Shown one piece after another: positions 20,802-33,292 of a stretch of DNA of 64,000 bases. Each line of letters begins with the position of its first letter. The first letter of the stretch is position 1. Where the stretch lies: assembly GCA_944739405.2 (NCBI GenBank), contig OX123196.2, positions 69,277,688 to 69,341,687 on the forward strand, written 5' to 3'. The notes under the pieces are model-generated. The model was not told where the DNA came from. It worked only from the letters and a program-made list of their open reading frames with translations, and made no database searches. This DNA is from Euclidia mi (lineage: Eukaryota; Arthropoda; Insecta; Lepidoptera; Erebidae). The position numbers and the translations under genes are program-made.

Positions 20802-21953
20802 TGTTCGCGACAGACATTAAAACTATGACAGTGAATAGTGTATTCGAAACCGCGAGTGAAAATCGTTAAAATCAGTGTTATCTAATCGTGCGGTACACCG
20901 GGTTCGGTTCCCGGACGTGTCAAAACGTTACAAAATAGCTAAAATAGTGTAAATGGTTAGATTGCTAATATACAACAACTATGTAATACATGAACATTAG
21001 TCTTAAACTTGTGCTAACTGTAGGGACCTGAGATATCGAATCATAAATAGCGTTATCAGTAGTGACAGATAAGAGTTAATGCTTCATAAAACAGCTGTTT
21101 GTTTACATATTCGTATTATAGTTTTATAAGTGTTTTTTAGCTTCATATAGACTTGAAATCATGTCTAGATACCTTTTTATTGCTAGTTATTACCTTATAT
21201 AGTTAAAATAAGCATAATAACAAACATTCGTATGTTTATCATAAAATTTGTTTACTTACGATAGTATTTACTTAAGAAATTCTGTAAAATTTTTATGCTT
21301 CAAAGTTATCATGTCATATGTTCGAATTGAATAAAGATATTTTCATGGTGTTTGTTTTAATAGATGCCCCATATAGTTGCACACAACGGCCTGCCAAAAT
21401 TATATATATAAATTTAGTATACGATAGTTTTTCAATAGAAAATATAGTGGGCGGGCCCTTGTGTGGCAGCATTTTTTGGGACTTTTTATGGAATAACTTA
21501 GTGACGCTAATAGTTAGGTTTAAGTATTGTATACCAATAGATAGAACTTAATGAGACCTATCTAACGATGTATAGAACATGTATGTATGCGTAATAGGAT
21601 CGAAACATACGTAACATTTGTACTGTTTTGTAAATAAAAATAAACGAAAGATTCCCTGTGCACGTGTTCGGTGCGATGGTCGTCGATAAGGTAAAGTTTC
21701 GAGGTACTTAAGCGACCATGTATTCGGCCAGTTGTTGCCGTCTCAACCACCATCTTGTAACCATCAAGCACCGCACACCTGAACAGCATCGCTCTCAACG
21801 TATGAAGATGTTTCATTTCTGAAGCCCTTACACATCGAAGCCATACAGTCCACACACATAGAAGAACACGCATCGTCGTAGGCACACGTCAGCAGCACAC
21901 TACCAGCGCACTGTAGCGGACTAGCAAAGGTTCGATTCCTGGCATCCGTTACA
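20802..21953 (+). repeat. 3' LTR of BEL element 1
   Basis: 1152 bp, the same length as the 5' LTR, with three substitutions noticed by eye. It is followed by the ATATA target duplicate. Confidence 0.9.
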
Positions 21954-22025
21954 ATATACATTTATCTGTAGTGGCTTCATACAAATTATATCACATTATT
22001 TCGTACAATAGTACAGACACAAATG

Positions 22026-22385
22026 CAGCGATAGCCTAGTAGAGATGCCAACAGACTGCCACGCATAGGGTATCGGGTTTGAATCTACGGCGCGCCCCAC
22101 TGACTTTTAGGAGTTATGTGTATATTGAATTGTTGATCATCGTTTGCACCGTGCCTCAACGAGCATGTTAAGCCTCCGGTACTGGCTGTCATGGAAGTCT
22201 TTAATAGTCCAGTACCACTAAAGAAGCTGACTCTAGTCTAAACCATGGAATATCGCTATCCCTTTGAGTTGCGGAGGACAGAGAGGTAGTGGCTCCGTGG
22301 AAAAGCTAATATCCAGTCAAATTCAGTTAGATTAGGCGAACCCCAGGTTGCAACTGGGATAACGCTAGGAGGATGAGGAGGCACA
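22026..22385 (+). repeat. SINE family A copy, long
   Basis: Head gcagcgatagcctagtagag with a box-A-like start, atgccaacagactgccacgc, a box-B-like gggtttgaatctacgg, then the ctgacttttaggagttatgtg body and gagcatgttaagcc. It continues through a second region with ctctagtcta-like and tgagttgcggaggacagag to a gttgcaactgggataacgc then taggaggatgagg end. Confidence 0.75.
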
Positions 22386-22737
22386 AACACGTGTGACGTC
22401 TTTTGGACAGAGACTGAACTTCGAGATTCTGACTCGCGCTATGAAAAGTTTAACTCCCCATTGTTATAAATTGACTTCATGTGTGCCGCAGTGGTTAAAG
22501 TGGGTTAGCGCAGTTTAATAAACTGAAAAAATTAAAAAAAATGTAAAATAAAATGACATTTGTATTCTTAATGCGACACCGCACAGAACTTTTGTTAACA
22601 TACGTAAATAATGTCTTCATGTTATGATATATCAATGCAAAGTCCAAATAATTTATTCGCTATGGTTACAGTGTGATGTTTATGAACGTCAATGTATATT
22701 TTAAGCATTGCGGTCTATACTGAAGCCAGATTATTAA

Positions 22738-23798
22738 ACCCCTTGAGTGTCCTACGGGCACGGTGTGCCCGTAAGAGAAATAGGCCGGTAGTGTTCTACG
22801 GGCACGGTGTGCCCATAAGGATTTGTGTGAACTTCATTCCGGTGTTTTGTGATTGGTTACAATAATAAAAACGTACATCGACTAGTTACAAATTAACCAA
22901 CATAATACCATAAATTTTAACCTTATTCCCAAGCTTGTAACCGGGCAAAATAATAAAATTGCTGATTTCGGTGCTCAGTTTTCTCCGTGCCGCCATATTG
23001 CGCTGTGGCGATCAACTAAGTTGAACTCGTGATTTTCAAAAATGTATTCTCAACGCAAACGCTAAGTGATTGTATTAGTATTATACACCAAATTATTGAC
23101 AATTTAGTGAAGTATATGTTTTAAATATTTTTTTAGCCAGGTATAAAAACATTAACAAAAAAGTGTTAGTAATTTTTGTGATGCAAGTTTCGGGCGTTGG
23201 CCGCTAGCCGTCCTCCATATTTTAAATGATTATATGTAAGTATTCATTAATATCTTTACTAAACATAGATTAGTTTCTCACAAAGTTGTCTTAGAATCCA
23301 TTGTTAATTAGACACTTCGTATTGTTTTTGCTATAAATAGGTATTGATATGTTTTGTGAGTGACAAATGTTTTCCGTCGGATCGTCAAAATGGTGCAAAT
23401 TTTTCGCTGCTATGGATAAATGGTTATTGTGAAGTCATATCGGTGAGCTGTGCTCAATTAATGTATATAACCGTCGCGTCGTCTACCCGTGTCAATATTA
23501 GTGCAATGAGAAATTGAATTACGTGACTAATTTATGTGTATTGTGGAAAAATGTTTCATATGGTGTAAGAAAAACAAAGTGACATGCATTTATCAATTTT
23601 TTTCGACATGAAAAGGTTAAAGGTAAGATATTTTAATATAATTCGCATATAGAGTAACTTCTGAATTGTATACGGTTAAAAATTTACGTCATATAATTAC
23701 ACCAAACGTGAGAAAATTAAAGTTTTATAAACATTACATCCTCAAAATGGCTGCACACTACCGGAGAAAATGCATTTTGGAGCGGGGCATGCGAGGGG
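22738..23798. mobile_element. TTAA-bounded non-coding element (piggyBac-like MITE?)
   Basis: TTAA occurs at 22734-22737 and 23799-23802. The ends are imperfect inverted repeats: ACCCCTTGAGTGTCC on the left, and CCCCTCGCATGCCCC as the complement of the right end. TTAA target sites and C-run ends are features of the piggyBac family. The interior has no ORF of note. Near the left end the palindrome ACGGGCACGGTGTGCCCGT appears at about 22755, and again at about 22798 with one base changed. TTAA is common in AT-rich DNA, so the call is tentative. Confidence 0.4.
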
Positions 23799-23802
23799 TT
23801 AA

Positions 23803-24371
23803 TTTTTAACTGCGCTATAAACATGTTACAGTTTATCGATTGGTCTGTAGTACAAGGTTCTCTGGTTTAATAGATTTAAGTTATCTTGTCGTCATTATGA
23901 CGTTGCATTGTGATCGTCTCTCGACGCGTCGCAAAATGTGAACATCGTCTTGAAGAGGATGCAGGATGAAGTCGGGGAAGGCTATGTATTTGTGGGGTAT
24001 TGTTTGCTAGCCGTATTTTTCTTTAAGCTCTTACAACCTTCTAACTTTCTTTGTATTGTTATTTTTCGTGTGAGTGTGTAGCCGGTCTCGGACTTTTGAA
24101 GCCAAAAATATGAAATGGGTAATATTTAAAGTAAAGGCTCAAATATCATTTCCGTTTTAACCTTAGTGACACTAGTCACCTACCAATGTATTATCATTGC
24201 TCCAATATTTCCGCCCACCTATTTATAAACTGACCCGTTAAATACACATAAAGTTCATCACACTAAAATAAGGGTTAGGCCATGGTAGACCGCATTAGCC
24301 AATTGCGAGTAGGCAGAATTCACGTCGCGTCGTCGATAACATTATTTATTACCTTGACACCTAATCAATCA
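23803..24371. other. spacer, nothing identified
   Basis: No gene or clear repeat. Confidence 0.35.
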
Positions 24372-24485
24372 TTTGATACGCAAATACATCCGAAAAGTCA
24401 ATGGTGCGCGAAGTGAGCTTGGACCGAAGATCTTCTGCATAGCAGCAAGCTATTAACCTCCCACTAGGCTATCGCTACCTTTCAT
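24372..24485 (-). repeat. SINE family A head, degraded
   Basis: Plus-strand tokens ccgaaaagtcaatggtgcgcg, atcttctgcatagcagcaag and cccactaggctatcgctacc are the reverse complement of the SINE A head and first body block. Confidence 0.6.
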
Positions 24486-26034
24486 TACGCACCGGTAAAT
24501 TCGGTTAGCAAATAGTTAGCCAAGTACGGCTTAGCCTTAAAAGGTACACAAAACAAGGGGGTGTTGCCAGTAAAGTCCCAAGACTTAAGGCAAAGTCCCA
24601 ACTTTGAACGTCTTCGTTGTATGTGTTTTTTTTGCTTTTTGCCCTCACAAGCTTGTGTGGGCTTAGATAGTTGAAAGTTGACGGGAATAGTTGGTATTTA
24701 AGAAATTTAACTTGTACTAAGATCGTGAAGTAAAATTCCGCTTAACTTTGGGTATGACGTGGCTTTTAGCAAAGCCATTTTAGCATAGAAATAGGTTAGA
24801 CCTTGCAGACGGACAGAGGTCAACTTTTGTTGTGAAAATACAACTTGAATCGAAACTATTATAAGAAAGGAGCAATAATATATGGGCGTTTTTATTTTTG
24901 ATTATTTAATGAATGTTTGAATCCGAACGCTAATACTTGTTTAAGAGCCGTCTGCCGTCTTCCTATCCTTTTTGCAGCTGACTCTCCATAGCTAAAATTC
25001 ATCAAGTTCGGTAAGTCGTTATTTATACCTAATATATAAATATGGTTACATGTTTCGTGTTCACACCAAAACGGCACCACTGAATGGTTATCTATAATAA
25101 ATTTGAGTTATTTGCCGTAACATGGCAGTAGCAACGGCTAGACAAACGTATGATATCAGGAAAAATTTCTACAGGACTTGCGTCTGTACCATCAAGAAAC
25201 TGGTTACACTAGAGAAATCAAGAACAAAATGTTTATGCGCATTGACTGGTGCTGCTATGATCTATAATTCTTTAAGGTCATAGCACATTATACAGATACC
25301 GTTTTATTTTTTTTTAAACCCACTATTAGTAGTGCGAATTTAGCGTGCCTGGCTTTTTATGCCGTTGCTAAATTTACACACAATTTTATTATGTGCCTTG
25401 GAGCCTTCTTAGTCTAAGGAGGTTTTACACACAAACTTCGTAAGATTAAAAAGGCTCCAACGCGAAAGTTTTGAATGCAACCGGGATAACGCTAGAAACT
25501 CTAAGATATTACGCTAGACAGGCAAAAATGGAAAATATACCAAACATCGTAATTTTACGTATATACACTTTTAAGGACAATTTTTTTTCAAAGAATGAAC
25601 CATATAAAGAAACATGTATCACGTGGCCCTTAATGTAGATTAATTACGTAAATAATCTCTAAAAACTTGCAATCTTCTCATTATAAAACTGTTAAGTATT
25701 TTTTATATTAAAATAAATTATTTATAACCAAAATAATCTGCAAATATGACGTCTACATCGTTCGTATATTGTATAAATTATTTCGACTTAAGATTTTGTA
25801 GACCCAGTCCCACATAGTGGCTTCAGTATTCTTTGTGGCTTTACTACCGAATGTTACCTCAAGTTTACTACCGATCGCTCGATCGTTCACCGACAAATGA
25901 CGTTGACATCACTCGGAGTGCAAGACGAGCGAACAGAGTCGTGTTCACAAAAACTTAGACAACGGTGGGTACTACCGTGAAGTAACTGGCGTTTGTGAAT
26001 TACTGGTTAGTAAAGGTTTTTTTCGGTTTAAAGA
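24486..26034. other. spacer with SINE tail fragment
   Basis: No gene. At 25470-25495 the plus strand carries gaatgcaaccgggataacgctag, the end block of SINE A. A 62-codon minus ORF at 24892-25080 has no motif I recognise. Confidence 0.35.
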
Positions 26035-26212
26035 TATAGGATAGGTCTTGACCTCGAGATCTTCTACATAGCAGTAGGTATGTTAGTATGTCCACTGGTT
26101 ATTATTGGTTATTTTCAGTTACAATATATAGGACGGGCTTTGCACTGGAGATCTTCTACATAGCAGTATGTTAGTCTCCACACTAGGCTATCAGTTCCCT
26201 GGAAAGTGAGAG
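26035..26212 (-). repeat. two degraded SINE A head fragments
   Basis: gagatcttctacatagcagta occurs twice about 90 bp apart on plus (near 26055 and 26145), and the second is followed by cacactaggctatc. This is a partial tandem of the SINE A head on the minus strand. Confidence 0.5.
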
Positions 26213-28144
26213 TAACACTACTGTTGGAAGATAAAAAATATTCTGCACTGATGGAATAGGGATATAAGCGGTCGCCTCTGCGCTGGACACAGCATCTAGT
26301 GCCCTGGAATCAATCCTCACACGAGTCAACTCTTTGTATGGTCCACAAAATATGGACTCGAGTACGGTGCTTTTTGTATCCTCTTTTGAATATCTGTAAA
26401 CTCCACTACGATATAGGATGTATTGCTAGTGCAGGAGTAGTACCATGAAAATAAATTACTTTGCTACGTTACCAGTTATAGTGTAAAACAAGTCTCAAGC
26501 ACTACACAAGCCAACGATTAAACACTTTGAAGAACTCCAACTATTCTACAAAGCAGAATTTTCTCCCAGAAAACAGTAATCAGTAGTTTGTTTAAACCGC
26601 GTTTAAGTTGGTGTTGGTCGCAACTAAATTACTGTGAGATGAGAGCTTATCGCATGCCTCCTTGGACTTTGTTATTTTTCTCTAGAATTTTCCCGAAGAA
26701 TGAACGGTTTCCAATAAGTGCCTTCGAAGATATTTGCACGGAGCTTTTTCAAAGTTGAAGTTTTATCTAAGGGTGATTTGGTGGCTGACGGGAAACATTT
26801 CACAATTCGATCATCTTCGATGTTGATTTAGAAATGCGGTGTGTAGTTTTTGTTTGAGTTGTGGAAAGCCTCTATTCTATAAATGTTTCTGATTTCTACT
26901 CTGTTTTCTCTATGAGGTGATATAAGTATGTTTCTGTATCATTATCCTCATTCAGATCGGTACAAATCTTCCCTGTAGTTTGTAAGCTTTCTTATTGTCT
27001 TGCATATTTATTAACACATAATTACTTATTATTATATACATTAAACAATATTCTTAATTATCCTTTGAAAAGAGTGGCCATGAGTTTTATTACCCGTTCT
27101 TTATCGTGGTACTATGAACGTTCGTTCATTGCTTTGCTAACTTTGCACTTAATATAAATGTAGACTCGTTAAGTAATTTTAAAATTGTCAATCATAACCG
27201 TCACATCGTGACATAAGCAGATAAATGATTTTGACTTGACTTTGATTACTATATTTCTCTGCCTATTCTCTTATGCGATATGCATGCGTGAATAAACAAC
27301 TACATAGTCACTATCGTAATCAAATTTCCATTACATTAGACCGGCCATTGTGCGAATGCACCGCTCGTCGATAATTCAATTCATTTAGCTCATTAAATTT
27401 AACATCGCTGCGCTGAAGAATAATTATGCGTGTGTTTATGATAATTGAAAAATAACAGAACAGGGGAATTACAAAAGCTACCAGTTTTTGTTAGTACATT
27501 TTTTGTAATAGCACAAAATGTAAAGGTGCTTACCAACACCGGTAAAATTACGCCATAGTAATTAGTTATGGTGGCAACGTGTATCTTGCATGACCTGTGC
27601 TTTCTTTCTGCAATATTAATTAATGTATATATTGCAGTCTTTGATTACATTCACAAATCTATGAATGCAGATTTGATGTTTAAATTAATGTCAATAAAAG
27701 TTCAATATTTTGAATCCTGTACCTTTCCGAAATATACAATTAAAAATCGCGTTCATACTAAATAATCTGCTATAAAAACTAGCTAGGGAAGTAGCTAGTT
27801 TTTATAGCAGCTGAACATTTTGAAAATGCTGGATTTTAATTATTGGTGGAATTGCAAACTAATCCTAATCAAACAAGAAAAAAGACTGTACAAATGCAAT
27901 ATGCTTAAGTATTTAAAGCTCTGCAATGATATGACAGCTAAAACATGTCTTTCTATACATGTATATAACATATACTTTGATAAAATATGAGTGTTTTATA
28001 TGTTTCCGTTCCCCTTGCCAACAAGCAACAAAGTACTGAGTGGTTATTAATACTCAAAACGCAATGTTTCATTTTATACGTGCCCCAGTTATTCGTCGTT
28101 ATCTTGTATTATTTATATTGTTTTCTCATCTCATTCTCTTAAGT
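26213..28144. other. AT-rich spacer with one perfect hairpin
   Basis: No gene. An open 44-codon run at about 26268-26400 has no recognisable motif. The hairpin at 27767-27810 is listed separately. Confidence 0.35.
27767..27810. repeat. perfect 19-bp-arm hairpin
   Basis: CTGCTATAAAAACTAGCTA, loop GGGAAG, then the exact complement. It could be a tiny MITE, a transcription-pausing hairpin or a small-RNA precursor. No transcript evidence is available from sequence. Confidence 0.7.
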
Positions 28145-29640
28145 ACATATATTTTTATTTATTTTATTTATTTAACTTTAATTCAGGTACAACCCATACA
28201 TTTGTTAGTTTTACTTAACCTATGTTAGTATTATGGACACAAAATTTTTAATTACGCCACCTCCCTGAAACACCCGGCAACAGTACATGCACTGCGCACA
28301 GGTGCCCCATAAGGCGTCCTTCAGTCTCACTAGCAACAATGCTCAGAATACTGCTATCACTGCCCCGCAACCTACGCAGAAGTGAGGCGGATCTTTTACG
28401 AATGATCGCAAAGAAGTCATCCGTACGCGCTGCTGCGAACATACCTGACGCGCTGCAGAAACGAGGCAGCGACAGCAGCATCCTAAAAGCATTGTTGTAT
28501 TGCACACGCAGGGCATTAAACGCTTTCTGCGTGTACCTGGTCCACAGACTGCAAGTATAAAAAGCCTGGCAATAAGCTCTAAACAGAGTTAACTTGACAT
28601 TGCTGTCACACCCTGCAAATCTGCGGGCCAGCATGTTGCATCTTACGGTCAATGCCCTGCGCTCCCTCTCTATATCACAGTTATCAGTGCCATCTTCTGT
28701 AACCCAGTGACCAAGGTATTTATACTGTTTGACTCTGTTTAGGGTGGTACCACATAGTGAGACTGGTGGTGCCACTTCATATGTCTTGTTGTGTGCCATA
28801 AAAACTAACAGTTCGCTTTTCTTAGCATTATACCTTAGTCCATGGGCTCCAGCATAGCACTCACATAGCTTTACCAGCTTCCTAAGAGCACTGATCGACG
28901 GACTCAGCAGCACCATATCATCAGCATAACTAATGTTGTTGAATGACACACCGTCGATCGAGCATCCGATGCCAGTGCTGCTGAGTTCCTCGATCAGCTT
29001 ATTCATATAGATGTTAAACAATTTGGGTGAGGTCAGCCCCCCTTGCCTCACCCCACACTCCAACTTGTACACATCTGAGTACGAGCCTGCCCACCTCACA
29101 GTGTTGTATTGGTTGTCGTACCAGAACTTTACAATGTTAGTTATTTCTGGAGGCAGGTTAGCTTCTTCTGACAACTTTTTCCACAGGATGTCATATGAGA
29201 CGAGGTCGAAAGCACTGGATAAATCCAAGAAGCATGCATACACAGGTGTCCGTCTCCCAGTGTTATATTGCACTGTACTCTTTAGAGTCATTATTGCAGT
29301 CTCAGTTGATAACCCATTCCTAAAACCAAATTGTCGGTCATTAATTTTTACTTTTGCACCAAGACAGCGGTCAATTAAACTATCAAAAATTTTCGCTGTA
29401 ATAGTTGCCAGGGATATCGGTCTGTAATTTTTAGCATCTGACATATCACCCGTCTTATTTTTAGGAACGGGCACCACAACTGTCTTTATTAGGTCACCCG
29501 GCAGATAAGAATGACTCACACAAAGGTTGAAAAGTAATGCAAGAACCCTTGGGAGATGGACACCTGCGTTCTGCATATGCTCTATACTTAAACTATCGTA
29601 ACCCGGCGACTTACCCCTAGACATGTTTTTGATGACGCAT
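28145..29640 (-). mobile_element. 5'-truncated non-LTR retrotransposon
   Basis: A minus-strand LINE whose pol frame runs from a truncated 5' edge near 29640 to 28248, followed by a short 3' UTR and an AAAT-rich tail (plus strand, ttattttatttatttaac at about 28160). Endonuclease and ORF1 are absent, as expected after 5' truncation at reverse transcription. Confidence 0.8.
28248..29624 (-). pseudogene. LINE reverse transcriptase, 5'-truncated ORF
   Basis: An uninterrupted frame of 458 codons, also open a few codons upstream of its first ATG until a stop near 29646. It begins at the fingers (RGKSPGYDSLSIEHMQNAG; KNYRPISLATITAKIFD about 60). It continues with palm motif A (YACFLDLSSAFDLVSYD, about 130), motif B (GVRQGGLTSPKLFNIYMN, about 195) and motif C (SYADDMVLL, about 233). 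The thumb and connection follow with YKYLGHWVTEDGTDNCDIER and a C-terminal basic domain. All catalytic Asp residues are present. No RNase H or zinc knuckle follows. Clade is uncertain (RTE, CR1 or L2 relatives are all plausible). It has no promoter of its own and is called a truncated, probably inactive copy despite the clean frame. Confidence 0.8.
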
Positions 29641-30240
29641 TTGATTCACTTAAACATATAATAGTATCTAGCGTGTTTCGTCAAAGGAATGAAACTGTTG
29701 ATGGTTGAGCTCTGTTTAACGGCAACTCTACTAAGTATATATGGGCGCAAATTAATATATAATGATTATATTGTTACGAAAATGTTAATAATATTTAAGA
29801 TTGATATTTAAATAACTATTTGTGAACAAAGAACTTCACTACTTTAGATTATTTGACACTGTATTGACTGCTTCACTGTTTTATAAAGATTGGGTATTTA
29901 ATTTATCGCTTAATTATTAAGATAACACCAGAAACCTTCAAAGTAAAATCAATTAGTATTAAATAACATTATTCTGACACTTATTTTTATGGTAATAAAT
30001 AACATGCGCTTATATTTACATCCTGTTGATAGCGCCATCTGTTGGTGAATATTGTAAAGCAGCGATTGGTCAGTAAAATAAATTTGTTATTCGTGTAAAA
30101 TAAATCATTCGGTGTTGTGCAAAATTCATTACAATATTAATGTTGATTTTTGAACTATATTTTATAATTAATTGTATAGTAATTTCAATTATATATTGTA
30201 AAGGAAGTGGCAGTTGTTAAATATTAAGTGTAATGACGGT
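29641..30240. other. AT-rich spacer
   Basis: No gene. It includes the phrase gatagcgccatctgttggtga (about 30028), which recalls LTR-adjacent repeats of insects, but no boundaries are visible. Confidence 0.3.
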
Positions 30241-30572
30241 TAGTGTATAAAAATTGGGCAAGTGCGAGTCAGACTCGCGCACGAAGGGTTCCGTACCATC
30301 ATCTATAAAAGAAAATCACGTTCGTTGTATGTATACTTAAATACTTTTTAAGTTTCTACCTGTTTATTAAGATCGAGTAACAAATTGCTTAAAATTACGT
30401 TTGTTGTATGGGAGCCTCCCTTTATTATTTTTTTTTAATTTATTTATTTATTTTGAAAGGTAATATACAACTACATATTCTGTGAAAATTTAAAGCGTCT
30501 ACCTGTTACAGTTAGTAATTTTGAGCAAAAAATACGAAAAAAACACGTTTTTTGTATGGGACCCCCCCCTTG

Positions 30573-32268
30573 GATGACGGGGGACAGGAACCGCCTACTA
30601 TACCGCTGTTGAAGGGCTGTATGCCGGATATTCGGTTCCACCAGCGCGCAGTCTGTATGGCACTTCTGTCCCTCGATATCCATAAGTCGAGTGGGCCTGA
30701 TGGAATTACCCTATTGTGTTGAAGATCTGCGCTCCAGAGTTGGCACCAGTTTTGACACGCCTTTTTCGTCTCTCCTACTCATTTGGCGTAGTCCCAACAT
30801 CGTGGAAGACAGCATTGGTCCACCCGATCCCTAAAAAAGGCGATCGCTCTAACCCGTCCAACTACAGACTCATAGCCATAACCTCCCGCTTCTCGAAGAT
30901 AATGGAGTTCATTATTAACTGCCAGCTCCTTCGGTTTCTAGAGGATAATCAGCTGCTTAGTGACCAGCAATACGGCTTTCGTAAGGGTCGGTCGGCTGGT
31001 GATCTTCTAGTATACCTGACACATCGTTGGGCACAGGCGATCGAGACAAAGGGGGAGGCTTTGGCGGTCAGTTTGGACATAGCGAAGGCCTTCGATCGGG
31101 TCTGGCACAAAGCGCTTCTTTTGAAGCTCCCTTTCTATGGGCTGCCCGAGAAATTATGCGAATGGGTCACCAGCTTTCTTACAGACAGAAGCATAAAGGT
31201 CGTATTTGACGGTGAATGCTCTGACGCCTTGTCTGTAAATGCTGGTGTTCCTCAAGGCTGCCTGCTATCGCCTACTCTGTTCCTCCTGCATATCAATGAT
31301 ATGTTGCTAGATAGCGGCATTCATTGTTATGCAGATGACAACACAGGTGATGCTTTATATACCGGCCACACCAACATTTCTCGGGAAAAAGTCATCGAGA
31401 GCCGACATAAACTTGTATCTGAAATTGAGACCTCCTTGGAGATGGTCTCAGATTGGGGAAGACTTAATTTGGTCCAATTTAACCCCACAAAGACACAAGT
31501 CTGCGTTTTCACCGCAAAAAAACTGCCGATGGTCGTATGTCCTCGTTTTGAGAGCACCCCCTTGACTGCCTCCTCCAGTATTGGAATACTTGGTGTCGAC
31601 ATATCGAGCGAAGTCCAGTTCCGCGGTCACTTAGAGGGTAAGGCTAAGTTAGCCTCGAAGAAGCTTGGCGTGCTAAATAGATCGAGACGGTATTTCACTC
31701 CGGCCCACCGCTTGCTCCTTTATAAGGCGCAGGTCCGGCCGCATATGGAATACTGTTCTCATCTTTGGCAGGGGCACCCCAGTACCAGCTTCTCCCTCTA
31801 GACCGCATCCAACGGAGAGCCGCTCGAATTGTCGACTGCCAAGATATTTGCAATCGGTTAGACTCCTTGGCGCTGCGTAGAGATGTAGCCTCGCTATGCA
31901 TCTTTTATCGCTTCTACTATGGGGAGTGCTCCGAGGAATTGTTCGGATTAATCCCTGCCGCCTCTTTCCGCCATCGTTCTACGCGACAGCATTTCCAACC
32001 CCATCATTTAGATGGTTGGCAATCCACAACGGTGCGTTTCTCTAGAAACTTTCTGCCTCGCACCTCTAAACTGTGGAATGATCTGTCACCTGCGGTTTTT
32101 CCGAACCAATACGACCTTCAAACCTTCAAAAAAAGAGCGTATTCCTTTTTAAAAGGCCGGCAACGCACTTGTGACTCCTCTGGTGTTGCGGGTGTCCATG
32201 GGCGACGGTAATCACTTAACATCAGGCGATCCGTCTGCTCGTTTGCCCCCTATTCCATAAAAAAAAAA
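30573..32268 (+). mobile_element. CR1/Jockey-like LINE, 5'-truncated, nested
   Basis: Inserted into the preceding repeat. It carries RT and the C-terminal region, then a 3' end reading ggcgacggtaatcacttaac, gcgatccgtctgctcgtttg and an A tail at 32259-32269. No endonuclease is present. Confidence 0.8.
30640..32211 (+). pseudogene. LINE reverse transcriptase, frameshifted
   Basis: The RT coding region is spread over three frames. The start region (about 30645-30712, MALLSLDIHKSSGPDGI) shifts frame near 30715 into a 361-codon block (30716-31801). That block has PIPKKGDRSNPSNYRLIAIT, motif A (AVSLDIAKAFDRVWH), motif B (GVPQGCLLSPTLFLLHINDM) and motif C (CYADDNTGD). Near 31770 it shifts again into 31765-32211, with [13 protein letters not shown] and [15 protein letters not shown], the C-terminal domain typical of Jockey/CR1-type elements. 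Catalytic residues survive, but two shifts make it inactive. Confidence 0.82.
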
Positions 32269-32505
32269 ATATATTTTTTTTTATTTTTAGTATTTTTTTG
32301 TTATAGCGGCAACCGAAATACATAATTTGTGAAAATTTCAGATTTCTAGCTATCATGGTTTATGAGATACAGCCTGGTGACAGACAAACAGACGGCAGAC
32401 GGACAGACAGACGGACAGACAGACAGACATACAGACAGACAGACAGCGGAGGCTTAGTAATAGGGTTCCGTTTTTTACCTTTTAGGTACGGAACCCTAAA
32501 AAGGA

Positions 32506-33280
32506 CGCATATGTATGTGCATGTAGGTCACATTTTATTTAAATTCTGTGCTAGAAATCGTCTGAAAATAAACCAAGTAATATTACGTGAGTGTTTTTAT
32601 TATATTGGAGTCTGGACACGATAACCCTGGCGTATCGCCAACATATACTTAACCTGGTACGTTCGTTAGCTTGAAATAAATGATAACAAAATGGAAAGCC
32701 TTAACATGAGAAAATAGAATTTGGTCAAAAAATATGAATCATCGTCCAAACTTTGAGATTATTGCATCCAAGACTTGGAGCCCGGGGGACTGCTTTTAGG
32801 TGGCTTAAGATGGCGAAATGTCAAGAATCAAACAAGAGTAAATTAATGTTTGTAAATATTTTTGTCTAACGCAGTTAGCGCAATAGTACCTAAACTCGAA
32901 AATGTAACTCATTCTGCAATCGAATATGTCAATATGATAAGAGAAACTTAAATATTAAGTATTTTATATCATTATAGCTCACCCAGCGAACTTCGTGATA
33001 TTTTTTAACGTCTGCTATTGTTTTAGTTGTTTTTTCATACAAACCTTCTCATAACAGTAACGAAAACATAAAGGAAAGATTTTTCCAACTTAGTGCTGTC
33101 GTTTAGTTTTTTTTGTACACACACAAATAAAATATGTAGATAGGTGGACTTAATGCCAAAGGCATTCTTTAACAGTCAACCTAAGGTGATGCAGAGATGA
33201 TAGTTGAAAATTATGCGCGTACAAACATTTCGGTGATCCATTTATATTTATTTAGATAAAAATCTTAATATTTATGTTTC
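32506..33280. other. spacer, nothing identified
   Basis: AT-rich, no gene or repeat boundary seen. Confidence 0.35.
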
Positions 33281-33292
33281 AGCACATATTGC

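Larger units (their letters stand above)
14308..21953 (+). mobile_element. BEL/Pao LTR retrotransposon, element 1
   Basis: A complete two-LTR insertion of 7646 bp. The LTRs are 1152 bp each and begin TGTTCGCG and end CGTTACA. The target duplication is ATATA (14303-14307 and 21954-21958). Order: 5' LTR, primer-binding region, gag, pol, polypurine tract, 3' LTR. I spotted only three LTR mismatches (14795, 14988, 15028 against the 3' copy), implying a recent insertion. The internal domains are BEL-type: DUF1759-like gag, a DDGS protease, RNase H and integrase with a DUF5641-like tail. The RT core is absent. No env-like ORF is present between pol and the 3' LTR. Non-autonomous mobility by trans-supplied RT is possible. 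Confidence 0.9.
30244..32505. repeat. dispersed repeat with GGTTCCGTACC ends, split by a LINE
   Basis: Left part: gggcaagtgcgagtcagactc, then gcgcacgaagggttccgtacc. Right part (32270-32505): gttatagcggcaaccgaaatac, catggtttatgagatacagcc, a GACAGACGG/CAGACAGA microsatellite (about 32380-32450) and ggtacggaaccctaaaaa. AGGGTTCCGTACC at 30286-30298 is the inverted partner of GGTACGGAACCCT near 32486. I recognise this as a very common lepidopteran repeat that normally runs straight from GGGACCCCCCCTT into a T-rich stretch. The LINE sits exactly there. Confidence 0.7.

Noticed and set aside
24892..25080. 62-codon minus ORF with GRRQTALKQVLAFGFKH
   Set aside because: Looks mildly protein-like, but there is no family recognition and no extension beyond the stops. 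Left unannotated.
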